A stretch of DNA of 64,000 nucleotides from Carnobacterium_A antarcticum (GTDB lineage Bacteria > Bacillota > Bacilli > Lactobacillales > Carnobacteriaceae). Every line of letters begins with the position of its first letter. The first letter of the stretch is position 1. The notes below the pieces were generated by a model. That model was given only the letters and a program-made list of their open reading frames with translations, was not told where the DNA came from and made no database searches. The translations under genes were made by a program, and so were the position numbers. The stretch is from the NCBI RefSeq assembly GCF_042658365.1, contig NZ_JBHSQC010000015.1; one strand, 5' to 3'. Below, piece by piece: positions 44,038-52,210 of the stretch.

Positions 44038-44216
44038 AGGCTGTGATAAACTTCGTTTATGCCTGACTAAAAATACTTAGTGACTGTGGGGTGTTTCATC
44101 CTTACAGTCATTTAAGACAGAGAAGCGCCAGCGACGTTGTGGGAATTGGGAGGCAGAACATACTGCGCATACGCCCAATTCATCTTTTTTACGAAGGCAT
44201 GAAGTTTAGAGCGTAA
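44038..44216 (+). repeat. Structured repeat element C (3' of flgG)
   Basis: AAACTT (44048-44053) pairs with AAGTTT (44202-44207); bulge CGTT; TATGCCT (44058-44064) pairs with AGGCATG (44195-44201). Internal hairpin GACTGT-G-GGGTG-TTT-CATCC-TT-ACAGTC, then ATTTAAGA-C-AGAGAA, then an extra arm GAATTGGG/CCCAATTC holding GCAG/CTGC. Single-strand blocks TACTTAGT, ATTTAAGA and GGGAATT match element B, while the helices differ and keep pairing. The rest of the 44034-44332 gap has no gene. Confidence 0.65.
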
Positions 44217-44332
44217 CAACAATAAGGAATTGAAGTCTACGCTTTAGCTTTTGGCAAATGCATTAACGGTTCGGGTTGACGCGGGAAAAACGGGTCAGGA
44301 AAGAGTTTGAGGGATAACACGGGTGATGACAG

Positions 44333-45049
44333 ATGATTAAAATGAAAAATGTAGCAAAAACTTATCCAAAAGGAGTAAAGGCACTTCGAGATGTATCGGT
44401 TACCATTGAAGATGGTGAATTTGTATATGTAGTCGGCGCAAGCGGTTCAGGGAAATCGACCTTCGCAAAGCTGATTATTCGGGAAGAAAAGATGACCCGT
44501 GGCCAAATGGAAGTTTGCGGGTATAATTTAGCAAAACTGAAAAGCAGTGATGTTCCTAAATTAAGGCGTCAAATCGGAGTAGTTTTTCAAGATTACAAAC
44601 TGTTGAATGACCGGACAGTTTTTGAAAACATAGCTTATGCTCTGGAAGTGATTGGAACTAAACCTGAAGAAATCAGGCCGCGTGTAATGGAAGCTTTGGC
44701 TCAGGTAGAACTTGAATTAAAAGCTGACCTAAAGCCCACAGAACTATCTGGAGGCGAACAGCAAAGAGTCGGAATTGCCCGAGCGATCGTCAATAGACCT
44801 CAAGTACTCATTGCTGACGAGCCGACAGGCAATCTTGATCCCAAGACAGCTTTAGAAATAATGCGGCTGTTTTACCGCATCAATTTGCAAGGAACCACTA
44901 TTATTATGGTCACTCACAACCGTACGATTGTTAATAAAGTACACAACCGTGTCTTAGAAATCAAAAATGGCGAAATAGTAGGGGATGAAAGTAAAAATAA
45001 CGGCAGTCTTCAATACGATTACAACTCCGGTGACTATGTAGTCATTTAA
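44333..45049 (+). CDS. FtsE-like ABC transporter ATPase without FtsX partner
   Basis: 238 residues. Walker A GASGSGKST (K41), Q-loop VVFQDYKLL, signature LSGGEQQRVGIARA, Walker B VLIADEPTGNLDP, H-loop MVTHNRTIV. The N-terminus (MIKMKNVAKTYPKGVKALRDVS) is FtsE-type. FtsE normally works with the membrane protein FtsX to activate wall hydrolases, but no ftsX lies here; the gene stands alone after the flagellar operon and ends in its own terminator. It also has a tail of about 15 extra residues. It may serve a chromosomal FtsX elsewhere or a motility-linked role. Confidence 0.8.
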   Translation: MIKMKNVAKTYPKGVKALRDVSVTIEDGEFVYVVGASGSGKSTFAKLIIREEKMTRGQMEVCGYNLAKLKSSDVPKLRRQIGVVFQDYKLLNDRTVFENIAYALEVIGTKPEEIRPRVMEALAQVELELKADLKPTELSGGEQQRVGIARAIVNRPQVLIADEPTGNLDPKTALEIMRLFYRINLQGTTIIMVTHNRTIVNKVHNRVLEIKNGEIVGDESKNNGSLQYDYNSGDYVVI

Positions 45050-45085
45050 ATAAGCCCAGACAAAAAGTCTTGGCTTATTTTTTTG
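45049..45085 (+). terminator. Rho-independent terminator after the FtsE-like gene
   Basis: AATAAGCC-C-AGAC (45049-45061) pairs with GTCT-T-GGCTTATT (45067-45079), loop AAAAA, followed by a T-run. Confidence 0.85.
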
Positions 45086-45165
45086 GAAAAAGTGTTCTTT
45101 CAGCAATACAACCTTACAATTGTTTATTTTATTAGCTAAAAAAATTAAAATAATGGATCTTGCTA

Positions 45166-45192
45166 TAAAGTTTTCTTTCAATCTACCGATAT
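45166..45192 (+). promoter_or_regulatory. Sigma-28 promoter for the second chemoreceptor
   Basis: TAAA (45166-45169), 15 bases, ACCGATAT (45185-45192), 44 bases before the ATG. One mismatch to the SigD consensus. Confidence 0.78.
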
Positions 45193-45236
45193 AGACAATT
45201 AGAGAGAACTAAATTGATAAGAAAAGGATTGAAAAA

Positions 45237-46943
45237 ATGAAAAAAAAGAAAGAAAAACAAAGTAAAATCAAAAGTTTACGTACAAGAATATTAGTAGGAT
45301 TTGGTGCAGTAGTTCTACTCATCATGTTATCGAGCCTATTTAATATCTTGAGTTTGAACGATATAAACAAATCAATGCAAACCATTATGGAGCAAGAAAT
45401 GAAATTATTGATCAACGATGAAAAGTTATTAACCGATATGAATAAACGTACAAGTCTGATTCGAGGCTACATGGCTTATAATGATGAAGCTTACCGAATT
45501 CAATTCAATACAGAGACTAAAGAAAGCATTAAATTAGAAAATAAAGCTTTAGAACTAAGTGATGCAGCAGAATTAAAGAAACTAATCGATAAGAAAGTCG
45601 CTTGGGGAAGATTAACCGATGAGGCATTAGAAGCTTATGATAACGGCGATCCTAAAAAAGCTCAAGATATTATGAATACGCAAGCACAAGTGTTGGAAAA
45701 TGAGCTTGAAAAAGGATTTTCTGATTTAGCAGCAAAGAGAGAAGATAACATTCAAAAATTTGGCGATGACATAATGAGAAAAGGTAAAATAATCGAACTC
45801 TTAAGTTATGTGGTCACTATTTTGGTCGCTCTCTTATCTGCACTCGTGGCTTACTTGACATCTAGAAGTATAACCAGACCAATCAATTTGGTCATGAACC
45901 ATATGCAGACAATAGCAGGTGGTGATTTAAGTGTTGAACCGTTACCTGTTACGACAGAAGACGAGACTGGACAGTTAGCAGCAGCGATGAATATGATGCA
46001 AGATATCTTAAAACAAACGATGCATAAAATATCAGAAGACTCAGAGACATTGACAGCTCACAGCGAAGAATTAAATCAAGCGGCTTTTGAAGTGAAATCA
46101 GGTTCAGAGCAAGTAGCCACAACGATGCAAGAGTTAGCGACCGGTACAGAAACGCAAGCCAACACAGCTAGCAGTCTGTCGATTGTAATGGGGAACTTTA
46201 CTAAAAAAGTCCGCGATACCAATAAAAGCGGCGATCAAATCTCTAAAACTTCTCAAAAAGTATTGGAAATGACAACGGAGGGCAGCCGATTGATGGAGTC
46301 GTCTAATCAGCAAATGCAAAAAATCGACAGTATTGTTCAAGACGCTGTTGAGAAAATGGCAATTTTAGATAATCAAACCAAAGAAATTTCAAATTTAGTC
46401 TCGATCATCCAAACGGTAGCCGACCAAACCAATCTGCTTGCTTTAAACGCAGCGATCGAAGCGGCCAGAGCTGGGGAACACGGCAGAGGCTTTGCGGTTG
46501 TTGCTGATGAAGTTAGAAAATTAGCTGAACAAGTGGCTGTATCAATCGCCGATATTACTGGATTCGTTACAACGATCCAAGCTGAATCAAAGAAAGTCAG
46601 CGACTCTTTGCAAAACGGCTATACTGAAGTTGAAGAAGGAACGTCTCAAATCAATACAACTGGGCAAACGTTCAACAAAATCAGTCAGTCGGTCACCAGC
46701 ATGGTTAATGAAATTCAGAGTATTTCTGGAAACTTGGAAAGTATTGCAGCTAACAGCGAAATTATGAACGGTTCAATCGAGGAAATTGCGGCTGTTTCTC
46801 AAGAGTCAGCAGCTGGAGTAGAAGAAACATCAGCAGCTTCTCAACAAATCAGCAGTTCGATGGAAGAAGTGGCCGGAAATTCAGAACACTTAGCAGCATT
46901 AGCTGAAGATTTAAGTCAAATGGTCAATCAATTCAAATTATAA
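45237..46943 (+). CDS. Methyl-accepting chemotaxis protein with four-helix-bundle sensor
   Basis: 568 residues. Membrane helix about 18-42, an extracellular helical sensor about 43-180 of the 4HB_MCP type (EQEMKLLINDEKLLTDMNKR), second membrane helix about 183-206, HAMP domain (ITRPINLVMNHMQTIAGGDL), and the signalling domain with tip LLALNAAIEAARAGEHGRG. The ligand is unknown. AAAAGGATTG precedes the ATG. It is monocistronic, with a sigma-28 promoter and a 16-bp terminator. Confidence 0.92.
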   Translation: MKKKKEKQSKIKSLRTRILVGFGAVVLLIMLSSLFNILSLNDINKSMQTIMEQEMKLLINDEKLLTDMNKRTSLIRGYMAYNDEAYRIQFNTETKESIKLENKALELSDAAELKKLIDKKVAWGRLTDEALEAYDNGDPKKAQDIMNTQAQVLENELEKGFSDLAAKREDNIQKFGDDIMRKGKIIELLSYVVTILVALLSALVAYLTSRSITRPINLVMNHMQTIAGGDLSVEPLPVTTEDETGQLAAAMNMMQDILKQTMHKISEDSETLTAHSEELNQAAFEVKSGSEQVATTMQELATGTETQANTASSLSIVMGNFTKKVRDTNKSGDQISKTSQKVLEMTTEGSRLMESSNQQMQKIDSIVQDAVEKMAILDNQTKEISNLVSIIQTVADQTNLLALNAAIEAARAGEHGRGFAVVADEVRKLAEQVAVSIADITGFVTTIQAESKKVSDSLQNGYTEVEEGTSQINTTGQTFNKISQSVTSMVNEIQSISGNLESIAANSEIMNGSIEEIAAVSQESAAGVEETSAASQQISSSMEEVAGNSEHLAALAEDLSQMVNQFKL

Positions 46944-46951
46944 AAAAATCA

Positions 46952-46989
46952 AGCCATGGAATAAGACGAAAATGTCTTATTCCATGGCT
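46952..46989. terminator. Strong bidirectional hairpin
   Basis: Perfect 16-bp stem (46952-46967 with 46974-46989), loop GAAAAT. The minus-strand side has a strong T-run; the plus-strand side has only TTTT. It serves the chemoreceptor and possibly the convergent GT8 gene. Confidence 0.8.
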
Positions 46990-47182
46990 ACTTTTGTTAA
47001 TAGTTTTCTGCTTTTTGACCTTGTTTAAATGAGGAATAGGGGGCCATGGCTTCACCAATGAGCGGCTACAAGAATAAGTACCGGTAACGTGTTTAAATCC
47101 ATTAGAACTCAGCCATTCGCAATAGTTGCACATTTAGGTTTGTCGGTTGAAGGATGGGATCATTGTAAAGTATCTAAATGGT

Positions 47183-48046
47183 TTAAGCATCGTTTTGTTC
47201 CTCTAGTTCTGGATGGTAAGCAGGCAAATAGGTATGCTTAGTTTCAAATTCATGATAATAAAAACCGAGATCATAGCGGTATTTTTCATTTTCCAGCCAG
47301 GGTTTATGCTTACCGCAATAGTGAATGAAGACTACATTCATTTCTACCCATTCTTGATTGTAAATTGCAGGAAAAAAGAGTTTCAGTTTTGAATAAAAAC
47401 GCGGGTCTAAGTTGTAAATACGCCAATCTGCTTCGCCGATGCGGTTCCAATATAAATGATTGAAAATATCTTGATCCGGCAAAACGAGACGGTTTTTGTT
47501 CGTTTGTATAGCTTTAAAAATATCATCTGGCGTTACTTTTGTCCGTATTTCGGACAGATTCATCAATAAAATTCCAGTATTGAAATAATCTTCAGATTTT
47601 AGTGTTCCTAAGCGGAGATTATTAAGAGGCTGAATCCACTTGGTTGCATATTCATGAGTTGTTGCAATAAATAGATTATCTTTAAAATCTTGATTGTAGA
47701 ACTTAGCAAATGAATTTAAATTAATGATATCTGGATCCAAATATAGAATACGATCTAATTTGTCTGGCAATACAAAAGGAGCCAACAACCGGTAATACAT
47801 TTCAATGGAATAATACCGGTTGACGACCGTATCTTCTTCAAAAAGATTCGTACAATCAATGACATGTAAAGAATGCCCTTCATTGTTAATAAATGCTTCT
47901 AGCCGAAGAAGCTGGTTATCCGAAATGTCTTTGTGCATTAAATAGATGTCAAATACTTCTTCACGACTGTTTGAGTAGAAAATCGAACGAAGCAATGTAT
48001 AAAATGGCGGCAAATAAGTTTCGTTTAAAGTAAACAATAAATTCAT
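47183..48046 (-). CDS. Glycosyltransferase family 8 protein
   Basis: 287 residues from ATG at 48046, chosen because the family N-terminus MNLLFTLNETYLPPFYTLLRS begins there and GGAG lies nine bases upstream; an upstream in-frame ATG at 48118 gives a non-family extension. The metal-binding DxD is in RILYLDPDIINLN, and FNTGILLMNL and HYCGKHKPW are further GT8 motifs. It transfers a hexose or similar sugar onto an unknown acceptor, possibly wall or surface glycan. It lies between the chemoreceptor and the DUF438 gene, reading towards the chemoreceptor. Confidence 0.88.
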   Translation of the reverse strand: MNLLFTLNETYLPPFYTLLRSIFYSNSREEVFDIYLMHKDISDNQLLRLEAFINNEGHSLHVIDCTNLFEEDTVVNRYYSIEMYYRLLAPFVLPDKLDRILYLDPDIINLNSFAKFYNQDFKDNLFIATTHEYATKWIQPLNNLRLGTLKSEDYFNTGILLMNLSEIRTKVTPDDIFKAIQTNKNRLVLPDQDIFNHLYWNRIGEADWRIYNLDPRFYSKLKLFFPAIYNQEWVEMNVVFIHYCGKHKPWLENEKYRYDLGFYYHEFETKHTYLPAYHPELEEQNDA

Positions 48047-48198
48047 TAGACAGGCTCCTATATCATTTAACATTCTACTATAAGTATGTCTGAAACTATC
48101 AAGAAAATCCAAGAACAAGTTAAATGGAGCTGCTAGTATCAGCTGACAAGGTAGGAGAAAAGGATTTTAAATACATTGACTTCTGTAACATCTCAAAT

Positions 48199-49530
48199 TC
48201 AGCTTTCTTCACTCAATAACCGGTTTTCTCCTTGAATTTTTTGTATTTCGGTAATGTCTTGTGTAACTTCTAAACAACCTAGGTAATCATTGGTTTCGGT
48301 GTCGTAAATAGCAAAATAACGGATATAAATCATTTTTCCATGCATGTTGATCCAGAAATCAGCTTCAGTTCTTTCTCCAATTCTAAAATCATCAAGAATC
48401 TTTTGAACCATATGCATGCTCTTATGAGGATGACAATTGATAACTTCGCGCCCGATGACGGAATTTGTGCGTGGGAAAACCCGGTTCTTCCCTTCAGAGT
48501 AGAAGCGTACACGATCGTCTTTATCGACGAAAGTTAAGTCAACAGGCAATACGCCAAAAATGGCGGTTAATTCTTTTAGTCGAAGGACACCAGTTGGCAA
48601 AACAATTTCGCCTTCGCTTAATGGGCTGTCTCGCCAATCGTACTGTTCTGTTTGATCAGTAGACATAGGCAAATCTAGTTCTGCAGCAATCGTTTCTGTC
48701 ATCGCCGCCGCTTTTTTTGCAGCTTCTGAACGGTCTGCTTGCTGTTCCTTTTCTTGTTTCAACGCTCTCTTACTTGGTTTCCAAGTAAGAGGCTGAGGAA
48801 TAAAAGCAAAGCCGATATCCAAACTATCTTCAGCAATTCTTTGCCAATCGGTTAGACTAAAAACATCTAAAATCATCGGAATCAGTATTTCTTCCTCTTT
48901 AAAAATCATTTCTTCGACTTCCGTCATAACATGTTCAATTTTGTCATGTAAAGGGTTGATAGCAAACAGTTTGCTGTTTAAATAAGCATTTACATCTTTG
49001 ATCGCCGCACGAATATCATCGTCGACGCCCCACATGACTTTTGGGGGAGCAGTAATACCATACCGTTCCATATAAGAGAAAATCAGTGTTTCTTTTCGGG
49101 CATAATGTTTATCGATTTGCATCAAATCTAGTAAAGCGTTTTGCAAACGTTCTTTTTGAGAAAAGTCTCCGCCAGAAAACCGTTCAAAAGTTCCTTTGAT
49201 CTCATCTTGTATGAGTGAGCGAATCACTTTATTTTCTAGCTTCAAAGTATGAATGGGATGTCCTGGCTGTTCGTGTTCATAATTTGAGCGGTGGATATCT
49301 CTGATAGAGCCTTTGAAAACGGCTGCATGAACGTTGCACAAATGTTGGATTTCTGAAGGGTCTAAGCCGCCGGCAATCAATTCTCTTTCTGCCGCCGTGA
49401 TCTCGCTGACGTCTATCCCATCGAAGGATTCATCGAAAAGACGCTTTGCTTCTTCAAACGCACCGCCTTCGTGAAGCAGTGTTAATATTTCGACAATCTT
49501 TTTTTGACGGTGAGCCATATTGTTTTCCAT
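48199..49530 (-). CDS. DUF438 / hemerythrin / PAS-domain protein
   Basis: 443 residues. N-terminal DUF438 region (KIVEILTLLHEGGAFEEAKRLF, then ERELIAGGLDPSEIQHLC), a hemerythrin-like HHE region about 90-235 with His and Glu residues placed for a di-iron site (HPIHTLKLENKVI, DKHYARKETLIFSYME, HDKIEHVMTEVEEMIFKEEEIL), and a C-terminal PAS domain (LPVDLTFVDKDDRVRFYS, YLGCLEVTQDITEI). Such proteins are thought to sense or handle oxygen or nitric oxide; no output domain is seen. AAGGAGTG precedes the ATG. It is encoded four bases after its DUF1858 partner. Confidence 0.85.
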   Translation of the reverse strand: MENNMAHRQKKIVEILTLLHEGGAFEEAKRLFDESFDGIDVSEITAAERELIAGGLDPSEIQHLCNVHAAVFKGSIRDIHRSNYEHEQPGHPIHTLKLENKVIRSLIQDEIKGTFERFSGGDFSQKERLQNALLDLMQIDKHYARKETLIFSYMERYGITAPPKVMWGVDDDIRAAIKDVNAYLNSKLFAINPLHDKIEHVMTEVEEMIFKEEEILIPMILDVFSLTDWQRIAEDSLDIGFAFIPQPLTWKPSKRALKQEKEQQADRSEAAKKAAAMTETIAAELDLPMSTDQTEQYDWRDSPLSEGEIVLPTGVLRLKELTAIFGVLPVDLTFVDKDDRVRFYSEGKNRVFPRTNSVIGREVINCHPHKSMHMVQKILDDFRIGERTEADFWINMHGKMIYIRYFAIYDTETNDYLGCLEVTQDITEIQKIQGENRLLSEES

Positions 49531-49534
49531 ACAA

Positions 49535-49759
49535 TCACTCCTTAATGGTAAAACCTAATTGTTCTAACTGGTCAATAATCACGTGGAGGTCAACTTTTTT
49601 CATTTTTGCTCCTTTAGGGATAGTCATATATCTTCCCACAGTCGTTAACATAGCAGGGTTTTGAATATCTTTTAAACCTAAATCAAATAGAACGGTTTGA
49701 ATTTCGGGGTAAGCTGTGACCAATTCGTACACAGAAGAACTTAAGTTGATTTCTTTCAT
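49535..49759 (-). CDS. DUF1858 domain protein
   Basis: 74 residues from ATG at 49759, with GGAG about nine bases upstream; a longer in-frame reading from 49840 adds residues foreign to the family. MKEINLSSSVYELVTAYPEIQTVLFDLGL and the later helix (VIIDQLEQLGFTIKE) match DUF1858, often found beside DUF438/hemerythrin proteins as here. Its function is unknown; a role with the downstream protein is likely from the conserved pairing. Confidence 0.82.
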   Translation of the reverse strand: MKEINLSSSVYELVTAYPEIQTVLFDLGLKDIQNPAMLTTVGRYMTIPKGAKMKKVDLHVIIDQLEQLGFTIKE

Positions 49760-50213
49760 ATCAATTGCTCCATTTCTAAAAAGATAAAAGCGATTGTTAA
49801 CTATATCACATACTATACCGCATAAGACTAAAGAGGACAAGAGGATTTGGTTTATTCTTTGTTCTTTATTCCTAATTACACAGCATCTTGAGTGTTTTTG
49901 AAAAAAAACAGGTACTTTAGAAAATAATTATAACAAGTGATAAATCTCTTATTCTCAGGAATTTATTGAAAAAATATAAACGGAGTAAGAAAGAAATAGA
50001 CTGATATGCTGCATTCTAACTATTAGGAATGATAATTTTATTTTTTTGTAAAAGGAAGACAGAATAGCAGTTCAATTGTGAACAAAATAAACATAATAAC
50101 CGAACAAAAAAATGAAATGGCTATAAAGTAATAGATTTTAAAAAAAGGGTGTGATATAAAATAACATTATATAACTTAAAACCTTTAAATACAGAAACGA
50201 GGTACAGCTTGAT
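49760..50213. other. Divergent intergenic region, no gene seen
   Basis: AT-rich 454 bases between divergent units. Near the plus-strand gene, TGTGATATAAA (about 50150) could be an extended -10 box, without a clear -35. No sigma-28 box, terminator or structured RNA was recognised on either strand. Confidence 0.4.
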
Positions 50214-50981
50214 ATGTCAAAACGAACGTCATCTTTATCGCTTTTTCTTGCTTTATTGTTAGTCGTTTTTCTTCTGATTTTTCAATTTACTACAAAAAGT
50301 CACCTTTATATTAGTTTCTCAGTTCTTCTGATAACAGCACTGATCATGAATTTTCTATCTACTTCTAAAAATTTTATTTTAATACTTACCATTATTTTCA
50401 GTACCGGTTTTTCACTTGCCGTTTTATCAGGTACAAGTATAAAGTCTCAAACTTATTTGATTGGTGAATATATACTGTTGATGGCAGCTTTGATCCTTAT
50501 GTGGTTAGTGTTTGCAGAAGCGAAAAGAAACAGTGAAGAGCTGACTAGCCTAAGAAAAAAAGCTGAAGAATTAGAAAAATATGTAGGAACATCTAATTTG
50601 CTGACCCATTCAGAGTTTACCAATCGAATTAAAGTTATTATGGCAGGGACCCAAAGACGAGGAGAAGAAAATTTTTATATCTCGGTTAAGACCACTCCTT
50701 TAAACACAACAAAAGAATCAATGAATTTTTTATTGATGCAAACATTGTTACAAACAGTGAGATCTGATTTCGATTTAGTAACAAAGCTAGCAGACGGTTC
50801 TTATCTGGTCTTTTTGCAAAACACTAAAAAAGAAGGCTGCTTAAAAGTAGTAGAGCGGCTTTATCAATCTTTACGAACAGAGTTAAATTTGATTCAACTG
50901 CCGATTAGTTATGAGATTTTGAATCAAGAACAAGGTCATGACTACTATGTGGATCACAAGGATGGAGAACTTAAAAAATGA
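50214..50981 (+). CDS. Membrane protein with degenerate GGDEF domain (YdaK-like)
   Basis: 255 residues. Four hydrophobic segments in the first 100 residues, a short coiled coil (about 103-123), then a domain with GGDEF-like spacing in which the signature is lost (KLADGSYLVFL at 191-201 in place of RxGGDEF). It therefore cannot be a cyclase. An I-site-like R183 and D187 occur in VRSDFD, but Arg is one residue out of the canonical RxxD register. In B. subtilis YdaK and Listeria PssE such proteins bind c-di-GMP and switch on a neighbouring exopolysaccharide synthase; the next gene here is that synthase. Overlap with it is ATGA. Confidence 0.7.
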   Translation: MSKRTSSLSLFLALLLVVFLLIFQFTTKSHLYISFSVLLITALIMNFLSTSKNFILILTIIFSTGFSLAVLSGTSIKSQTYLIGEYILLMAALILMWLVFAEAKRNSEELTSLRKKAEELEKYVGTSNLLTHSEFTNRIKVIMAGTQRRGEENFYISVKTTPLNTTKESMNFLLMQTLLQTVRSDFDLVTKLADGSYLVFLQNTKKEGCLKVVERLYQSLRTELNLIQLPISYEILNQEQGHDYYVDHKDGELKK

Positions 50982-52210
50982 ATATAGCGATGATAGTGAT
51001 TATGTTTTTCTTTTGGGCGATGTTGGTTTTTTATTCCATTCTTACAATAGCAGGCGTGATTCAGCGGTTAACAAAAAAAGAAGAAATCATCTTAACGAAT
51101 TATCCATCGGTCGCGGTTTTGATTCCTGCTCATAATGAAGGTGTCGTTATTAAGGATACGTTAAATGCAATGGTCAAGTTAGAGTACCCGGGAGAGCTGA
51201 CCGTTTATCTATTAGACGACAATTCAGCAGATGATACAGCGAGTATTGTACAAGAATTCAGCCAATTATTTTCTAGAATTTGTTATATCAAAGTCCCGCC
51301 GGGCAAACCAACAGGTAAGTCACGTGTACTAAATTATGGGCTTTCTATCACAACATCGGATTACTTTTTAGTGTTTGATGCAGACAACCAGCCGAACAGA
51401 AATGCAGTGATTGAATTGGTGCATGCAGCAGAAACGACGAAAGATTCTGCAGGAGCAGTAGGCTATGTTAAAACGATCAATGCCAGTCAAAATTTGCTGA
51501 CACGAATGATTGCGATTGAATTCCAAGTATTCCAATTGCTGATGCAAAGCGGCCGCTGGAAATTGTTTAAAGCCGGTTCTCTGGCAGGTACCAATATGCT
51601 GCTTAAAAGAGAAGTTCTTCAAGCGGCCGGAGGATATGACCCTTATGCTTTAGCGGAAGATGCCGAGTTAACGGTCCGAATAGCAGCAATGGGGAAAACA
51701 CTGCCGGTTGTCCACCAATCGCATACTTGGGAGCAAGAACCTGAAAATATAAAAATCTTTATCAAACAGCGGACCAGATGGTTGACCGGTAACTTGTATT
51801 TGTTAGAGAAATCTTTACGCGATTGGAGTTTTTGGAAAGGGAAAACGTTTATTTACAGTCTGCAGCATGTCTTGACTTACTTCTTTTTTGTAGTGTTGCT
51901 CTTGGTTTCCAACATTTGGTTTGTTTTAGGGTTGTTTGGGTTTTCCGTTCCTTATTTTGATATCCCATTATTGTTTATTTGGTTTTTAAGCTATGTCGTT
52001 TATACAGCACAAGTTATCAGTGCCATGGTATTGGAGAATTCCATCTCTCCATTCAATATTTTTGTGGGATTGATCATGTACTTTACTTATGCACAATTTT
52101 TCCTATTGTTATTGTTAAGAAGTGCTAGTCAATACATTTGGAGCCGAATCACCAAAACAACAATCACGTGGGATAAGACAAAACGATTCAAAAAAGGGAG
52201 CACAGTGTGA
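50978..52210 (+). CDS. Membrane-bound family 2 glycosyltransferase (YdaM/PssC-like polysaccharide synthase)
   Basis: 410 residues. One N-terminal membrane helix (about 4-26), GT2 catalytic domain with AHNEG, LLDDNSADD, D134-A-D136 (VFDADNQP), E227-D228 (LAEDAELT) and Q264-R-T-R-W268, then about four C-terminal membrane helices. These are the processive-synthase signatures (D, D, ED, QxxRW) of cellulose/PNAG-type enzymes. It probably makes and exports an exopolysaccharide under control of the upstream c-di-GMP-type receptor. Start overlaps the previous stop; the next gene starts inside its stop (GTGA). Confidence 0.85.
   Translation: MNIAMIVIMFFFWAMLVFYSILTIAGVIQRLTKKEEIILTNYPSVAVLIPAHNEGVVIKDTLNAMVKLEYPGELTVYLLDDNSADDTASIVQEFSQLFSRICYIKVPPGKPTGKSRVLNYGLSITTSDYFLVFDADNQPNRNAVIELVHAAETTKDSAGAVGYVKTINASQNLLTRMIAIEFQVFQLLMQSGRWKLFKAGSLAGTNMLLKREVLQAAGGYDPYALAEDAELTVRIAAMGKTLPVVHQSHTWEQEPENIKIFIKQRTRWLTGNLYLLEKSLRDWSFWKGKTFIYSLQHVLTYFFFVVLLLVSNIWFVLGLFGFSVPYFDIPLLFIWFLSYVVYTAQVISAMVLENSISPFNIFVGLIMYFTYAQFFLLLLLRSASQYIWSRITKTTITWDKTKRFKKGSTV

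Noticed and set aside
44250..44332. TTGACG at 44276 as a promoter for the FtsE-like gene
   Set aside because: No -10 box at a fitting distance; read-through from flgG or an unseen promoter is equally possible.
46933..47133. 66-codon minus-strand frame after the second chemoreceptor
   Set aside because: Runs through the terminator hairpin and has no ribosome site; most likely not coding, although its Cys/Trp-rich start looked protein-like.
49860..50213. Sigma-28 promoter for the c-di-GMP genes
   Set aside because: TAAAC...CCGAA near 50090 lacks the CCGATA core and correct spacing.
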